From positions 1 through 64,000 of the forward strand of contig CAZWBA010000012.1 in the NCBI GenBank assembly GCA_964631955.1: a DNA stretch of 64,000 nucleotides, read 5' to 3'. The translations under genes and the position numbers were made by a program. The notes under the pieces are model-generated. The model worked only from the letters and a program-made list of their open reading frames with translations, did no database searches and was not told the DNA's origin. This DNA comes from CAMLJR01 sp964631955 (lineage in GTDB: Bacteria; Pseudomonadota; Gammaproteobacteria; Pseudomonadales; CAMLJR01). Shown one piece after another: positions 15,842 through 24,201 of this stretch. Each line of letters begins with the position of its first letter. Position 1 is the first letter of the stretch.

Positions 15842-16510
15842 TTATCGATCGTCGCCACCAGTGAAGGCCGAGAGCAGGCTCAGCAGGCTCATGAACAGAT
15901 TGTAGATGGAAACGAACAGGGTGACTGTCGCACGAATGTAATTGCGTTCTCCACCATGAATGATTTCGCTGGTCTGATACAGAATCATCGCGCTCGAAAA
16001 CAACATGAAGCCGGCGTTGATGGCCAGATGCAAGGCGGGCATCTGCAGGAAAATACCGGCGACCATCGCAATCAACAACACGATTGCACCAGCGAAGAGA
16101 AAGCCTTGCAGGAATGCGAAGTTCTTGCGGGATACGAGCGTATAGCCGGACAGCGCCAGGAAAATAATCGCGGTACCGCCGAGCGCCTGAGACACAATTT
16201 CCGCGCCATTCGCGGTTTTCATCACCATGCCCAATACCGGGCCGATGCTAAAACCCAGAAAGCCAGTGAAAGCGAATACCGCTGCAAGCCCCCAGACGCT
16301 ATTGGCGAGCATGTGTGTGAGGAACAACAGACCGTACATGCCTCCGATCATCATCCAGATATTCATCGGCCCGAAATCGCGCGCTAAAAATGCAGTGAAC
16401 GCACTGAACGCCAGCGTCATCGACAACAGGAAATAAGTGTTTTTGAGAACCTTGTTAACGCTGACGGCACTGTCTGCGTACCGGTTCGATGTCAACACGC
16501 GCTCTTGCAT
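15842..16510 (-). CDS. yccA: BAX inhibitor-1/YccA family inner-membrane protein
   Basis: A seven-helix membrane protein of the BI-1 (LFG/TMBIM) family; the E. coli member YccA modulates the FtsH protease, and others act as pH-gated Ca2+ leak channels. At 222 residues, hydrophobic segments start at VLKNTYFLLSMTLAF and end at FVSIYNLFMSLLSLL. Diagnostic pieces are FTGFLGFSIGPVLG and, near the C-terminus, MILYQTSEIIHGGERNYIRATVTLF followed by a GGDDR tail. In Pseudomonas relatives the homologue also adjoins tusDCBE, which supports the assignment. Confidence 0.92.
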   Translation of the reverse strand: MQERVLTSNRYADSAVSVNKVLKNTYFLLSMTLAFSAFTAFLARDFGPMNIWMMIGGMYGLLFLTHMLANSVWGLAAVFAFTGFLGFSIGPVLGMVMKTANGAEIVSQALGGTAIIFLALSGYTLVSRKNFAFLQGFLFAGAIVLLIAMVAGIFLQMPALHLAINAGFMLFSSAMILYQTSEIIHGGERNYIRATVTLFVSIYNLFMSLLSLLSAFTGGDDR

Positions 16511-16717
16511 AATTTCTCTCCAAGATTAAGCCGGCAATTGCGGGGAATCATACCGATCGACCCCCAAAAAGCAAGGAATGACGTTGAGTTAGACTGATTT
16601 AACAAGAGAAGTTTCAGATTTATGTCCGGCACGGCGCCATCATTGGCCGTTGCGCACGCGCGCCTCAAACGTCGATTGCTTAGCATGCAATGACGATCTT
16701 CATGAGGGAGTCCAATC

Positions 16718-17497
16718 ATGCCGAACGATGCCGATCACAAAGCGCGGGTGCTCGATCAATTTGCCAGGCAGGCCGAAAGTTATGCGGCACTGATCAATCG
16801 CAGCAAAGACACCACGCTGCCCTGGTTATTGGATGCAATAAAACCGATGCCGTCCGATCGTTTACTCGATGTCGGTTGCGGCACCGGGCGTTTTGCCGTT
16901 TCGATGGCACCGCTGGTGTCGAATGTCATCGGCATCGATCTCACCGCTGAAATGCTGCGTCAGGCGAAACAATTACAAGTTGATGCGAATATCGACAATA
17001 TCACATGGTATCAGGACGATGTTGCTAACCTGCCATTTGACGATGGCGAATTCACCATCGTAACTTCACGTGCGATGCTGCATCACGTGATTGAGCCCTC
17101 GCGTGTAATTGCAGAAATGCATCGCGTGTGCGCTGCCGGCGGCCGCATTATGGTGATGGATTTAACGCCCCCGCGCGAAAAAATTGCGGCGTTCGATGCG
17201 ATCGAAATTTTGCGCGATCCTTCGCACGCCCATGTTTTAACGCATGACGAATTACGCGAGCTTGGCTGCGGGTTAGGGCTTCTGGAAATTGCGGTGCATG
17301 CGTACGACACCCACATGCCGCTCGAGCCGATTCTGCAGACATCGCATCCTGAAGCGGGTGTACTCGATCGCGTACGCCAATTGTTTCGCATCGATGCGGA
17401 AAGTGGCGTGAATGCGCTGGGATTCAATGCACGCATGGAGAACGGCGAAATTATCGTCGCTTATCCGATGAGTATGGTGGTGTGGGAAAAGTTATGA
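16718..17497 (+). CDS. Class I SAM-dependent methyltransferase (UbiE/Methyltransf_11 type)
   Basis: A 259-residue methyltransferase with motif I LLDVGCGTGRFAVSM (about 49-63), IGIDLTAEMLRQA (motif II), QDDVANLPFDDGEF (motif III) and SRAMLHHVIEPSRVIAEMHRV, the UbiE-like small-molecule pattern. The C-terminal 90 residues, with LTHDELRELGCGLGL, would bind the substrate. The substrate is unknown and no pathway genes adjoin it. GAGGGAG upstream supports ATG 16718. The convergent tRNA-Ser gene begins ten bases after its stop. Confidence 0.85.
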   Translation: MPNDADHKARVLDQFARQAESYAALINRSKDTTLPWLLDAIKPMPSDRLLDVGCGTGRFAVSMAPLVSNVIGIDLTAEMLRQAKQLQVDANIDNITWYQDDVANLPFDDGEFTIVTSRAMLHHVIEPSRVIAEMHRVCAAGGRIMVMDLTPPREKIAAFDAIEILRDPSHAHVLTHDELRELGCGLGLLEIAVHAYDTHMPLEPILQTSHPEAGVLDRVRQLFRIDAESGVNALGFNARMENGEIIVAYPMSMVVWEKL

Positions 17498-17506
17498 GGC
17501 AGGAAA

Positions 17507-17596
17507 TGGCGGAAGAGGTGAGATTCGAACTCACGAGCCCCGCGAAGGGCCGCCGGTTTTCAAGACCGGTGCATTCAACCGCTCTGCCACTCTTCC
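17507..17596 (-). tRNA. tRNA-Ser(UGA)
   Basis: A 90-base class II tRNA on the minus strand. The acceptor stem GGAAGAG/CTCTTCC closes perfectly (17590-17596 with 17511-17517), with discriminator G and encoded CCA (17507-17509). The anticodon stem ccggt/accgg carries loop CTTGAAA with anticodon TGA. The long variable arm (gcggcccttcgcggggctc) and the T-loop TTCGAAT are standard for tRNA-Ser. A strong promoter lies at 17651-17678. Confidence 0.97.
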
Positions 17597-17650
17597 GGTA
17601 TTTCGAGGCTGATTGCGCCGCGATTTCTGCTGCAGTAGTGCGGAGCGCGA

Positions 17651-17678
17651 ATTATATCGGGCGCGAACGATTACACAA
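17651..17678 (-). promoter_or_regulatory. Sigma-70 promoter of tRNA-Ser
   Basis: On the minus strand TTGTGT (17673-17678) and a perfect TATAAT (17651-17656) are 16 bases apart. Transcription would begin near 17644, leaving a leader of about 48 bases before the mature tRNA 5' end. Confidence 0.75.
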
Positions 17679-17715
17679 GTCTTAAAGCGTAATGCGATAA
17701 AAATAGCGGGATCGC

Positions 17716-18399
17716 TCAGGGGGTTGCCCAGCGCCGTACCAGGTTGTGGTAAACGCCGATCAGTCTGAGCAGATGCGGATTGTCACCATCGACGCTGGAG
17801 GTCAATCCTTGTACGGATTGGTCGAGATCGAATAACAGAGTGCGTGCCCCATCGTCGGAGATGACGCTTTGAATCCAGAAGAAGGAGCAGACGCGTGCGC
17901 CGCGCGTGACGGGGGTGACGCGATGCAGACTGCTCGATGGATATAGCACCATGTCGCCCGCTTCGAGTTTGACGGTTTGCGCGCCGAATGGCCCTTCAAT
18001 TTCCAGTTCACCGCCGTCGTATTCGTTCGGCTCGCACAAAAAAACGGTGGCGGAAAGATCGCTGCGCACCTTGACGTTCACGCCTGGCACCTGCATCAGC
18101 GCGGCGTCGACATGCGCGCCGTATGTGCCTCCGTCGGCGTAGCGATTGAATTTCGGCGGATAGATGCGGTTCGGCAGAGCAGCGGAAATGAACAGTGGAT
18201 GATTGCTCAATTTATGCAGAATATGATTGCCGAGTGAAATCGCCAATTCGCCGTTTTCGTCGAGCTGTTGATTTTGCTTGATTGAGAGACTGAGATTGCC
18301 TGCGGTTTTTGCACCATCCTGCCAATCGGCCTTATCGAGCAGCGCGCGGAATTGTCTGACTTCATCCTTGCTCAATAAATTATGAATGGGAATCAGCAT
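17716..18399 (-). CDS. Fe(II)/2-oxoglutarate-dependent PKHD-type hydroxylase
   Basis: A prolyl-4-hydroxylase-like dioxygenase of the PiuC/YbiX family. Iron ligands are seen in GAHVDAA (His96, Asp98) and SSLHRVTPV (His159); Arg169 in RGARVCSFFW would bind 2-oxoglutarate. Length 227 is typical, and the N-terminal LLSKDEVRQFRALLDKADWQDG matches the family. PiuC relatives often sit beside siderophore receptors and are iron-responsive, but no receptor adjoins this one. Instead it follows an FMN hydroxyacid oxidase gene on the same strand with 23 bases between them, so the two are probably one unit. Confidence 0.9.
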   Translation of the reverse strand: MLIPIHNLLSKDEVRQFRALLDKADWQDGAKTAGNLSLSIKQNQQLDENGELAISLGNHILHKLSNHPLFISAALPNRIYPPKFNRYADGGTYGAHVDAALMQVPGVNVKVRSDLSATVFLCEPNEYDGGELEIEGPFGAQTVKLEAGDMVLYPSSSLHRVTPVTRGARVCSFFWIQSVISDDGARTLLFDLDQSVQGLTSSVDGDNPHLLRLIGVYHNLVRRWATP

Positions 18400-18422
18400 G
18401 AGCCATCTCCGTCGTTCGAATT

Positions 18423-19544
18423 TTAATGTTCGCGCTTGTATAACGTTGTGCGCCGAATATCAGCAAGCGATGCGCAGCCGGTCATTGCCATACAGATTTC
18501 GAGTTCTTCCCGCAATAACTTGAGCATGTGCGCAACGCCGAGAGCGCCCGCCACGCTGAGCGAAAAAACCTGCAGGCGTCCGATCAGAACTGCGTCGGCA
18601 CCGAGGGCAATCGCTTTAAAAATATCGCTGCCTGAACGAATACCGCTATCCATTAACACCGGAAAATTATCGCCGACCATTGCGCGAATTGCAGGCAGTG
18701 CCCGCAGTGGTGATAGTGCGCCATCGAGCGTGCGTCCACCATGATTTGAAACAATCAACCCGTGTACACCGCGCTGTTGCAGTGCATGCGCGTCATCCGG
18801 GTGCAGCACACCCTTGATCCAGATTGGCAATGAGGTTTGCTGTTGCAACCATTCGAGATCGCTCCATGTCGGCGCATGACGCATTGCGCCGCGAAAAATC
18901 CGGCTGTCGGTCGCATCGAGAGAAACGGCGGCGGGTGTCGGATAGTCGCGTAAATTCGCGGCCACACAATCAGCGGGCATTTGAAAGCCTGCACGTATCG
19001 CACGCTGACTCGGTAACTGGATTGCGGCATCGAGCGTGACGACCAGCGCGCGATATCCCGAAGTTTCCGCGCGACGCACGAGATCGAGCGTCACCGCGCG
19101 GTCTTGCTGAAAATACAGCTGAAACCACAGTGGTGAAGTTGCCGCGGCTGCGATTTCCTCGAGCGAATGCGACGACAGTGTGCTCGCAATTAAAGGCGCG
19201 TTCATCGCTCCGGCACCGCGTGCAGTTTCAATTTCACCGTGCGGATGCGCAAGCGTCTGAAAGGCGAGGGGCGCGAGCAGGATGGGATGCGGCAATTGCA
19301 ATTTGTCGAGCTGGCAGTGCGTGCTGGCATGAGTGACATCAACAAGCAGACGCGGACACAGCGAATATTCGGCGAACGCTGCACGGTTGGCTACGAGCGT
19401 GATATCGCCGGCGCTGCCGCCGGCAATATATTCATAACCGGGTGCGGCGATGAATTGTCGTGCGGCGATTTCGTAATCCTGTGCGCAGAGAATTTCTGCG
19501 GGGATGTAATTCAATGCTGTCAGTAATGCTCGGGTTTCGCTCAT
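18423..19544 (-). CDS. FMN-dependent alpha-hydroxy-acid oxidase/dehydrogenase
   Basis: A TIM-barrel flavoenzyme of the lactate oxidase/glycolate oxidase/LldD family, oxidising a 2-hydroxy acid to the 2-keto acid. It shows GYEYIAGGSAGD near the N-terminus, ILLAPLAFQTLAHPHGE, the FMN lysine in LPIWIKGVLHPDDA (near residue 244), the catalytic His in IVSNHGGRTLDG (near 268), and MDSGIRSGSDIFKA with the phosphate-binding IALGADAVLIGR. The usual substrate-loop arginine motif is altered (LDAAIQLPSQRA), so the substrate may differ from lactate. The start ATG 19544 has no Shine-Dalgarno site: the RNase E terminator T tract lies directly before it. ATG 19562, inside that hairpin, is the alternative. 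Confidence 0.9.
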   Translation of the reverse strand: MSETRALLTALNYIPAEILCAQDYEIAARQFIAAPGYEYIAGGSAGDITLVANRAAFAEYSLCPRLLVDVTHASTHCQLDKLQLPHPILLAPLAFQTLAHPHGEIETARGAGAMNAPLIASTLSSHSLEEIAAAATSPLWFQLYFQQDRAVTLDLVRRAETSGYRALVVTLDAAIQLPSQRAIRAGFQMPADCVAANLRDYPTPAAVSLDATDSRIFRGAMRHAPTWSDLEWLQQQTSLPIWIKGVLHPDDAHALQQRGVHGLIVSNHGGRTLDGALSPLRALPAIRAMVGDNFPVLMDSGIRSGSDIFKAIALGADAVLIGRLQVFSLSVAGALGVAHMLKLLREELEICMAMTGCASLADIRRTTLYKREH

Positions 19545-19545
19545 A

Positions 19546-19571
19546 AGAAAAAAGCCGGGCATTGCCCGGCT
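19546..19571 (-). terminator. Rho-independent terminator of rne, abutting the next start codon
   Basis: agccggg (19553-19559) pairs with cccggct (19565-19571), with possible extra pairs toward the loop. On the minus strand it is followed by TTTTTTCTT, and the ATG of the downstream hydroxyacid oxidase begins at once (19544). It is both a textbook terminator and the whole space between the two genes. Confidence 0.85.
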
Positions 19572-19597
19572 CGCTCAACAGTTAATCAGGAATTTCC

Positions 19598-22291
19598 TTA
19601 CACCGATGTTTCACGGCGCAGGCGCGGATCATTGTTTGCACGTTGCGGCCTGGCGCGGTTCGAATCCGGCTGCGCGGCTGCGCTCGTACCGAATTGAACT
19701 TGCACTGCCTGTGTCTGCACCTCGACGGGGCCGATTTCACGGCGATTCACGCGCGGGTCGTTGGTTGCGCGTTCGCCGCCTGCTCGTGCCGGTGTCTTCG
19801 TGACAGCCGGGGCCGGTGTCGCCTCTGGCGCCGGAGCAGCAGCGGAAATCACAGGCGCTGGTGCGGGCTCCGTAGGCTCGGCCGCTGAAGGTGCTTCCGC
19901 ATCGACCGGCGGTTGAGACACGAAATCCAGACTCTGCTGAGACGCCTGCGGTTCCACAAAGGATGTCGCAATGGCCTGTTCCGCCACTGCTTCTGGCTTC
20001 ACAACCACTTCTGGCGCAGCGACAGCTTCAACAGTGGAAGGAGCGGGAGCGATTACCGGCTCCGCAGGTGCTGCGTCGTCGGCAGTGACTTCGTTAGATG
20101 TCGGCTCCTGCTGGCGGCGCTCACCGCGTTCGCCGCGCTGACGACGCGGGCGCTCACGACGTGAACGTTCGCCATCGCGGCGTTGCGATGCGCCTTCCTG
20201 AGCTTCCGCCGCCGGCGATTCTTCTATCTCCGCAGCATTTTCGATAAAGCCTTCTGCGGGCAACGGCTGACGATTGCGCTCATTCGGGCCGCGCGAGCGA
20301 CGATTGTTCGGACGGCGCTGCGGACGATTCTCCTCGCTTCCGGCCTCCGCCTGCGCAGGGGCGGCCTGTTCCGGGCGCTCCTGTTGTGGCCTTGTGCCCT
20401 GATGAGGTGTGCGCTCGCGCTCCTGGCGTTGTTCGCGCGGTTGATCGAGACGCTGTTCGTCGCGCTCCTGACGTTCGCCGCGATTGCGATCGTTGCGGCC
20501 ACGGCCGCGACCGCCACGCGAGCGTTGACCGCCGCGGCGCTGCTCGGATCGCCCAGCCGGTTTGGTTTCGGTTTTCACCACTTCCGCCGGTGCTTCGCCT
20601 TCGCCAAACAGCATGTTGATGAATTTCGAGAACAGGCCGACCTGTTTTTTCTCTTCTTTCGGAGGTTCGAGTGGAGTCGGTGCCGGCGCAGCGGGCGCAA
20701 TAAACTGCACCGCGGCTTTTTGCACGGGAACCGGTATGGCTTCGGTTTCGGTGCTCTCGGCTTCCGCGATGTTTTCCGGCTGAATCTCGAAACTCAGCTT
20801 GGAATCGTCATCGATTTCGTCATCGCGCAAGCGCTTCACTTCGAAATGCGGTGTTTCGAGATGTGCAGACGGCACGATCAAAATGCGCGCGCCGGTGCGT
20901 GTTTCGGCGGCGGCGATCGCAGCGCGCTTCTCGTTTAGCAGATAGCTTGCGACATCGACTGGAACGATGGCGCGGATTTCCGCACTGCGGTCTTTATTCG
21001 CTTCCTCTTCGACGAGACGCAATATTGAAAGCGCCAGCGATTTCGTATCGCGAATCGTGCCCTGACCCGAGCACCGCGGACACACGCTGGCATTGGTTTC
21101 TTCGAGCGATGGGCGCAGACGCTGACGTGACATTTCAAGCAGGCCAAAACGCGAAATACGGCCGACCTGTACGCGCGCACGATCGGGTTGCAGCGCATCG
21201 CGAACGCGGTTTTCCACTTCGCGCTGCGATTTCGGCGAGGTCATATCGATGAAGTCGATAACGATCAGACCGCCGATATCACGCAGACGCAGCTGGCGCG
21301 CGATTTCGTCGGCTGCTTCAAGATTGGTTTGCAGCGCGGTTTCTTCGATATCGCCACCTTTGGTGGCGCGCGCCGAGTTGATATCGATCGACACGAGCGC
21401 TTCGGTGGGGTCGATAACGATCGAGCCGCCCGATGGCAATTGCACGACGCGCTGATACGCCGTTTCGATCTGCGCTTCGATTTGATAACGATTGAACAGC
21501 GGAACGGGATCCTGATACAGGCGCACCTTGTTCTGGTAGTGCGGCATGATCTGTTTCACAAAGCTCAGTGCGTGATCGTAAGCTTCGGGTGTATCGATGA
21601 GCACCTGATCGATATCGTCGCGCAGATAATCGCGAATCGCGCGGATGATGACATTGCTTTCCTGCAGAATTAAAAACGGTGCAGATTTTTCTTCAGCGGC
21701 TTTGGTAACGGCTTCCCACAGCTGCTTCAGATAACTGAGATCCCACTGCAATTCTTCGGGGCTGCGACCGACGCCGGCAGTGCGCACGATGACGCCCATG
21801 CCATCGGGAACATCGATCGACGACAGGGCTTCTTTCAGCTCGTTGCGCTCATCGCCTTCGATGCGGCGCGAAATACCGCCCGCGCGCGGATTGTTCGGCA
21901 TCAGTACCAGGTAGCGGCCTGCGAGCGAAATGAAGGTGGTTAAGGCAGCGCCTTTATTGCCGCGCTCTTCCTTGTCGACCTGCACGATAACTTCCGTACC
22001 TTCCTTGACGACATCCTTGATTTTCAAACGTGCGCCGATATCGCCGGGCTGGCGATAAAAATATTCGCGTGAAATTTCCTTGAGAGGGAGAAAACCGTGG
22101 CGCTCGGCGCCGAAATCCACGAACGCGGCTTCGAGGCTCGGTTCGACGCGTGTGATGACGCCTTTATAAATATTGGATTTTTTTTGCTGACGGTTGGTAT
22201 TTTCGATATCCAGATCGTAGAGGCGCTGTCCTTCGACGAGCGCGACACGCAACTCCTCGGTTTGAGTTGCGTTGATAAGCATTCTTTTCAT
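19598..22291 (-). CDS. rne: Ribonuclease E
   Basis: Essential endonuclease that starts mRNA decay, processes rRNA and tRNA, and scaffolds the degradosome. It starts MKRMLINATQ like its relatives. An S1 RNA-binding domain (about 35-120, NIYKGVITRVEPSLEAAFVDFG) is followed by the 5' sensor region, the DNase-I-like catalytic part with VSIDINSARATKGGDIEE and LIVIDFIDM supplying the Mg2+ aspartates, and the Zn-link CPRCSGQG. The C-terminal 370 residues are a disordered scaffold: Arg-rich RNA-binding blocks, Pro/Ala linkers and, near the end, two NDPR tetrapeptides, a short motif reported in Pseudomonas RNase E as a partner-binding site. Total is about 897 residues. rne and rluC are divergent, as usual. 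Confidence 0.97.
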   Translation of the reverse strand: MKRMLINATQTEELRVALVEGQRLYDLDIENTNRQQKKSNIYKGVITRVEPSLEAAFVDFGAERHGFLPLKEISREYFYRQPGDIGARLKIKDVVKEGTEVIVQVDKEERGNKGAALTTFISLAGRYLVLMPNNPRAGGISRRIEGDERNELKEALSSIDVPDGMGVIVRTAGVGRSPEELQWDLSYLKQLWEAVTKAAEEKSAPFLILQESNVIIRAIRDYLRDDIDQVLIDTPEAYDHALSFVKQIMPHYQNKVRLYQDPVPLFNRYQIEAQIETAYQRVVQLPSGGSIVIDPTEALVSIDINSARATKGGDIEETALQTNLEAADEIARQLRLRDIGGLIVIDFIDMTSPKSQREVENRVRDALQPDRARVQVGRISRFGLLEMSRQRLRPSLEETNASVCPRCSGQGTIRDTKSLALSILRLVEEEANKDRSAEIRAIVPVDVASYLLNEKRAAIAAAETRTGARILIVPSAHLETPHFEVKRLRDDEIDDDSKLSFEIQPENIAEAESTETEAIPVPVQKAAVQFIAPAAPAPTPLEPPKEEKKQVGLFSKFINMLFGEGEAPAEVVKTETKPAGRSEQRRGGQRSRGGRGRGRNDRNRGERQERDEQRLDQPREQRQERERTPHQGTRPQQERPEQAAPAQAEAGSEENRPQRRPNNRRSRGPNERNRQPLPAEGFIENAAEIEESPAAEAQEGASQRRDGERSRRERPRRQRGERGERRQQEPTSNEVTADDAAPAEPVIAPAPSTVEAVAAPEVVVKPEAVAEQAIATSFVEPQASQQSLDFVSQPPVDAEAPSAAEPTEPAPAPVISAAAPAPEATPAPAVTKTPARAGGERATNDPRVNRREIGPVEVQTQAVQVQFGTSAAAQPDSNRARPQRANNDPRLRRETSV

Positions 22292-23136
22292 TTTGACGAT
22301 AATCCACATTAGCGCGGATTAATCGCTACACCATCGATGCGCAATGATGTCTGGATACGCAGTGCTGGATGATATCGATAACGAGGATTGGCAGAATCGA
22401 GCCTTTTAACCGCGTCGTGCCGGCGGATTTCCATACCAATGCACTGCGTTTGTGGGGCAGTGCAGACTGCATGTTCAGGGACCAATATTGGTGATTGATC
22501 GAGACAGGATGCAGTCTTTTTGATTCGTTATCGATTACAGCACCGGCGAAGTCGACTCCGGGGCGGCTTCAGCAGGCGAGTGTTCTGGTCTCTATCCTCG
22601 ACATCCCTAATCTCTGACCCAAGGGAGTGTCCGGTAAACCAGTCGCCCAATCTCTATAAAAAGAAACAGCAGCCCAAATTGCTTCGCGAGTGTCGCAAAC
22701 ATTACTTGCAAAAACGGTGCAACGATCGACCGCTGCACAGTTAAAAATGGCGCGTACTTTTCAGGGTGGGGTCATCGAGAGAGTTGATCATCGAGACCGT
22801 GCTGCTGATATAAGGCAGCGTAAGCTGGTAGAGTAGGCGCCCGTTAAATTTGCGGACAGCGATGTTTTCATTTCACTGTCCCTTGGTACAGACTCGAGCG
22901 GCATTCAACAGTTTCGTACCCATGCCGATCAAGGTGTACTCATACTTCGTAGCACCAGACACTGTTTGCATCCATGAGGCCGATGATGATCCTCGAGCCG
23001 TGGGGGCTATGAGTGCGGCCAGTGCTACGGTGCCGCGGCAATATATCAGCGATTTGTAGCTCATTCAATTAGTTACAATTACCTATGAACCAGACACCGC
23101 AATCCCCGATTGCGATAACCAGGGCGAACAGCGCAA
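22292..23136. other. 845-base region between divergent rne and rluC: rne leader, no gene recognised
   Basis: No conserved protein is seen. Small open frames on both strands (for example minus 22873-23064, a 63-residue frame with a weakly hydrophobic start) match nothing I know. The rne-proximal half has adjacent inverted repeats at 22441-22517. A 9-base repeat tcatcgaga recurs with a 16-base period near 22772-22796. RNase E genes in enterobacteria carry long folded leaders that let the enzyme cut its own mRNA, and this region is placed to do the same. Confidence 0.55.
22441..22517 (-). promoter_or_regulatory. Structured rne leader: two adjacent stem-loops
   Basis: GCACTGC (22441-22447) pairs with GCAGTGC (22457-22463) over a nine-base loop. 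Directly adjoining it, AGACTGCAT (22464-22472) pairs with ATGCAGTCT (22509-22517) and encloses the palindrome ACCAATATTGGT (22481-22492). On the minus strand this lies 150-226 bases upstream of the rne ATG. An autoregulatory element is inferred from position; no homology to the enterobacterial rne leader could be tested. Confidence 0.5.
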
Positions 23137-24099
23137 TTGTCCGAGAAGTCCCCCAGTAAACCCGATCACGCCAGCGTGCGCATCGTCGAGATCGACGCGG
23201 GCAGCGATGGCCAGCGTGTCGATAACTTTCTGATGCGCGAACTTAAAGGCGTACCGAAATCGCGCATCTACAATCTGCTGCGCCGCGGTGAAGTGCGGGT
23301 CAATAAAGGCCGTGTAAAGGCCGAGCATCGTCTGTGTCTCGGCGATGTGGTGAGAATTCCGCCGGTACGTGCGGTGACTGAAACCGCCGCGCCTGTGGTG
23401 TCGCAGTCGCTGTCGGATCGATTGGCCGCCGCAATCCTGTTCGAGGATGACGGCTTGATCGTCATCGACAAGCCCTCGGGGCTGGCTGTCCACGGCGGCA
23501 GCGGCGTGAATCTCGGTCTTATCGAGGCGCTGCGTGCGATGCGACCCCAGGCGAAATTTCTGGAGCTGGTACATCGGCTCGATCGCGATACCTCGGGCTG
23601 CATCATGGTCGCGAAAAAGCGCAGCGCGCTGCTCACCTTACATGCAGCCCTGCGCGGTGACGGTGTCGATAAGCGCTATCTCGCGCTGACGGCGGGCGCA
23701 TGGCCGCGTCATCGAACGCGGGTCGAAGCGCCGCTCGAAAAAAACACGCTGCGGTCCGGGGAGCGGGTGGTGAGGGTATCGGCGGAGGGTAAGCCGGCGT
23801 CGACCGGGTTTGCGGTGATCGAATCGTTTCCACTTGCCACATTAATAGAGGCAGCACCGATCACCGGGCGGACGCATCAGATTCGGGTGCATGCGCAATA
23901 TGCCGGGCATCCGCTGGCGGGGGACGAAAAGTATGGCGATAACGCCACCAATGCGCGCTTTCGTGAGCTGGGGTTGAAGCGGTTGTTTTTGCACGCACAT
24001 ACGCTGACCTTTGACTGGCAGGGACGGTCTTTGCAGCTAAGGGCGGAATTACCTGAAGAGTTGGGGTCGTTTTTGAAAGTCTGCCGTAACACCTTGTGA
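23137..24099 (+). CDS. rluC: 23S rRNA pseudouridine synthase RluC
   Basis: Forms pseudouridines 955, 2504 and 2580 of 23S rRNA. The N-terminal S4-like domain is GQRVDNFLMRELKGVPKSRIYNLLRRGEVRVN (about residues 25-56), and the catalytic motif HRLDRDTSG is at 146-154 with Asp149. GRTHQIRVHAQYAGHPLAGDEKYG follows, and 320 residues is normal. The start is uncertain: there is no ATG in frame after the upstream stop at 23116. TTG 23137 fits the length of relatives, with AGGGCGAA 16-9 bases upstream; GTG 23176 is the alternative. A 25-codon ATG frame (23085-23161) overlaps it in another phase. Confidence 0.93.
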   Translation: MSEKSPSKPDHASVRIVEIDAGSDGQRVDNFLMRELKGVPKSRIYNLLRRGEVRVNKGRVKAEHRLCLGDVVRIPPVRAVTETAAPVVSQSLSDRLAAAILFEDDGLIVIDKPSGLAVHGGSGVNLGLIEALRAMRPQAKFLELVHRLDRDTSGCIMVAKKRSALLTLHAALRGDGVDKRYLALTAGAWPRHRTRVEAPLEKNTLRSGERVVRVSAEGKPASTGFAVIESFPLATLIEAAPITGRTHQIRVHAQYAGHPLAGDEKYGDNATNARFRELGLKRLFLHAHTLTFDWQGRSLQLRAELPEELGSFLKVCRNTL

Positions 24100-24201
24100 T
24101 TTAAGGCTTTTGTTTTTCATGCGGGCACACGACAAAAGTTAATGTAAGTTCTTGCGTGAACCACACAAAAAGCTTTAGAGGTCAGGTCTAATTATTTGCT
24201 T

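Noticed and set aside
17500..17600. Attachment site or prophage remnant at the tRNA-Ser gene
   Set aside because: No integrase, no duplicated tRNA 3' end and no phage-like genes lie on either side; the flanking genes are ordinary chromosomal ones.
22873..23064. Minus-strand frame of 63 codons between rne and rluC with a hydrophobic beginning
   Set aside because: The supposed signal sequence is weak and interrupted by charged and Cys residues, no conserved features are seen, and an equally long frame lies on the opposite strand.
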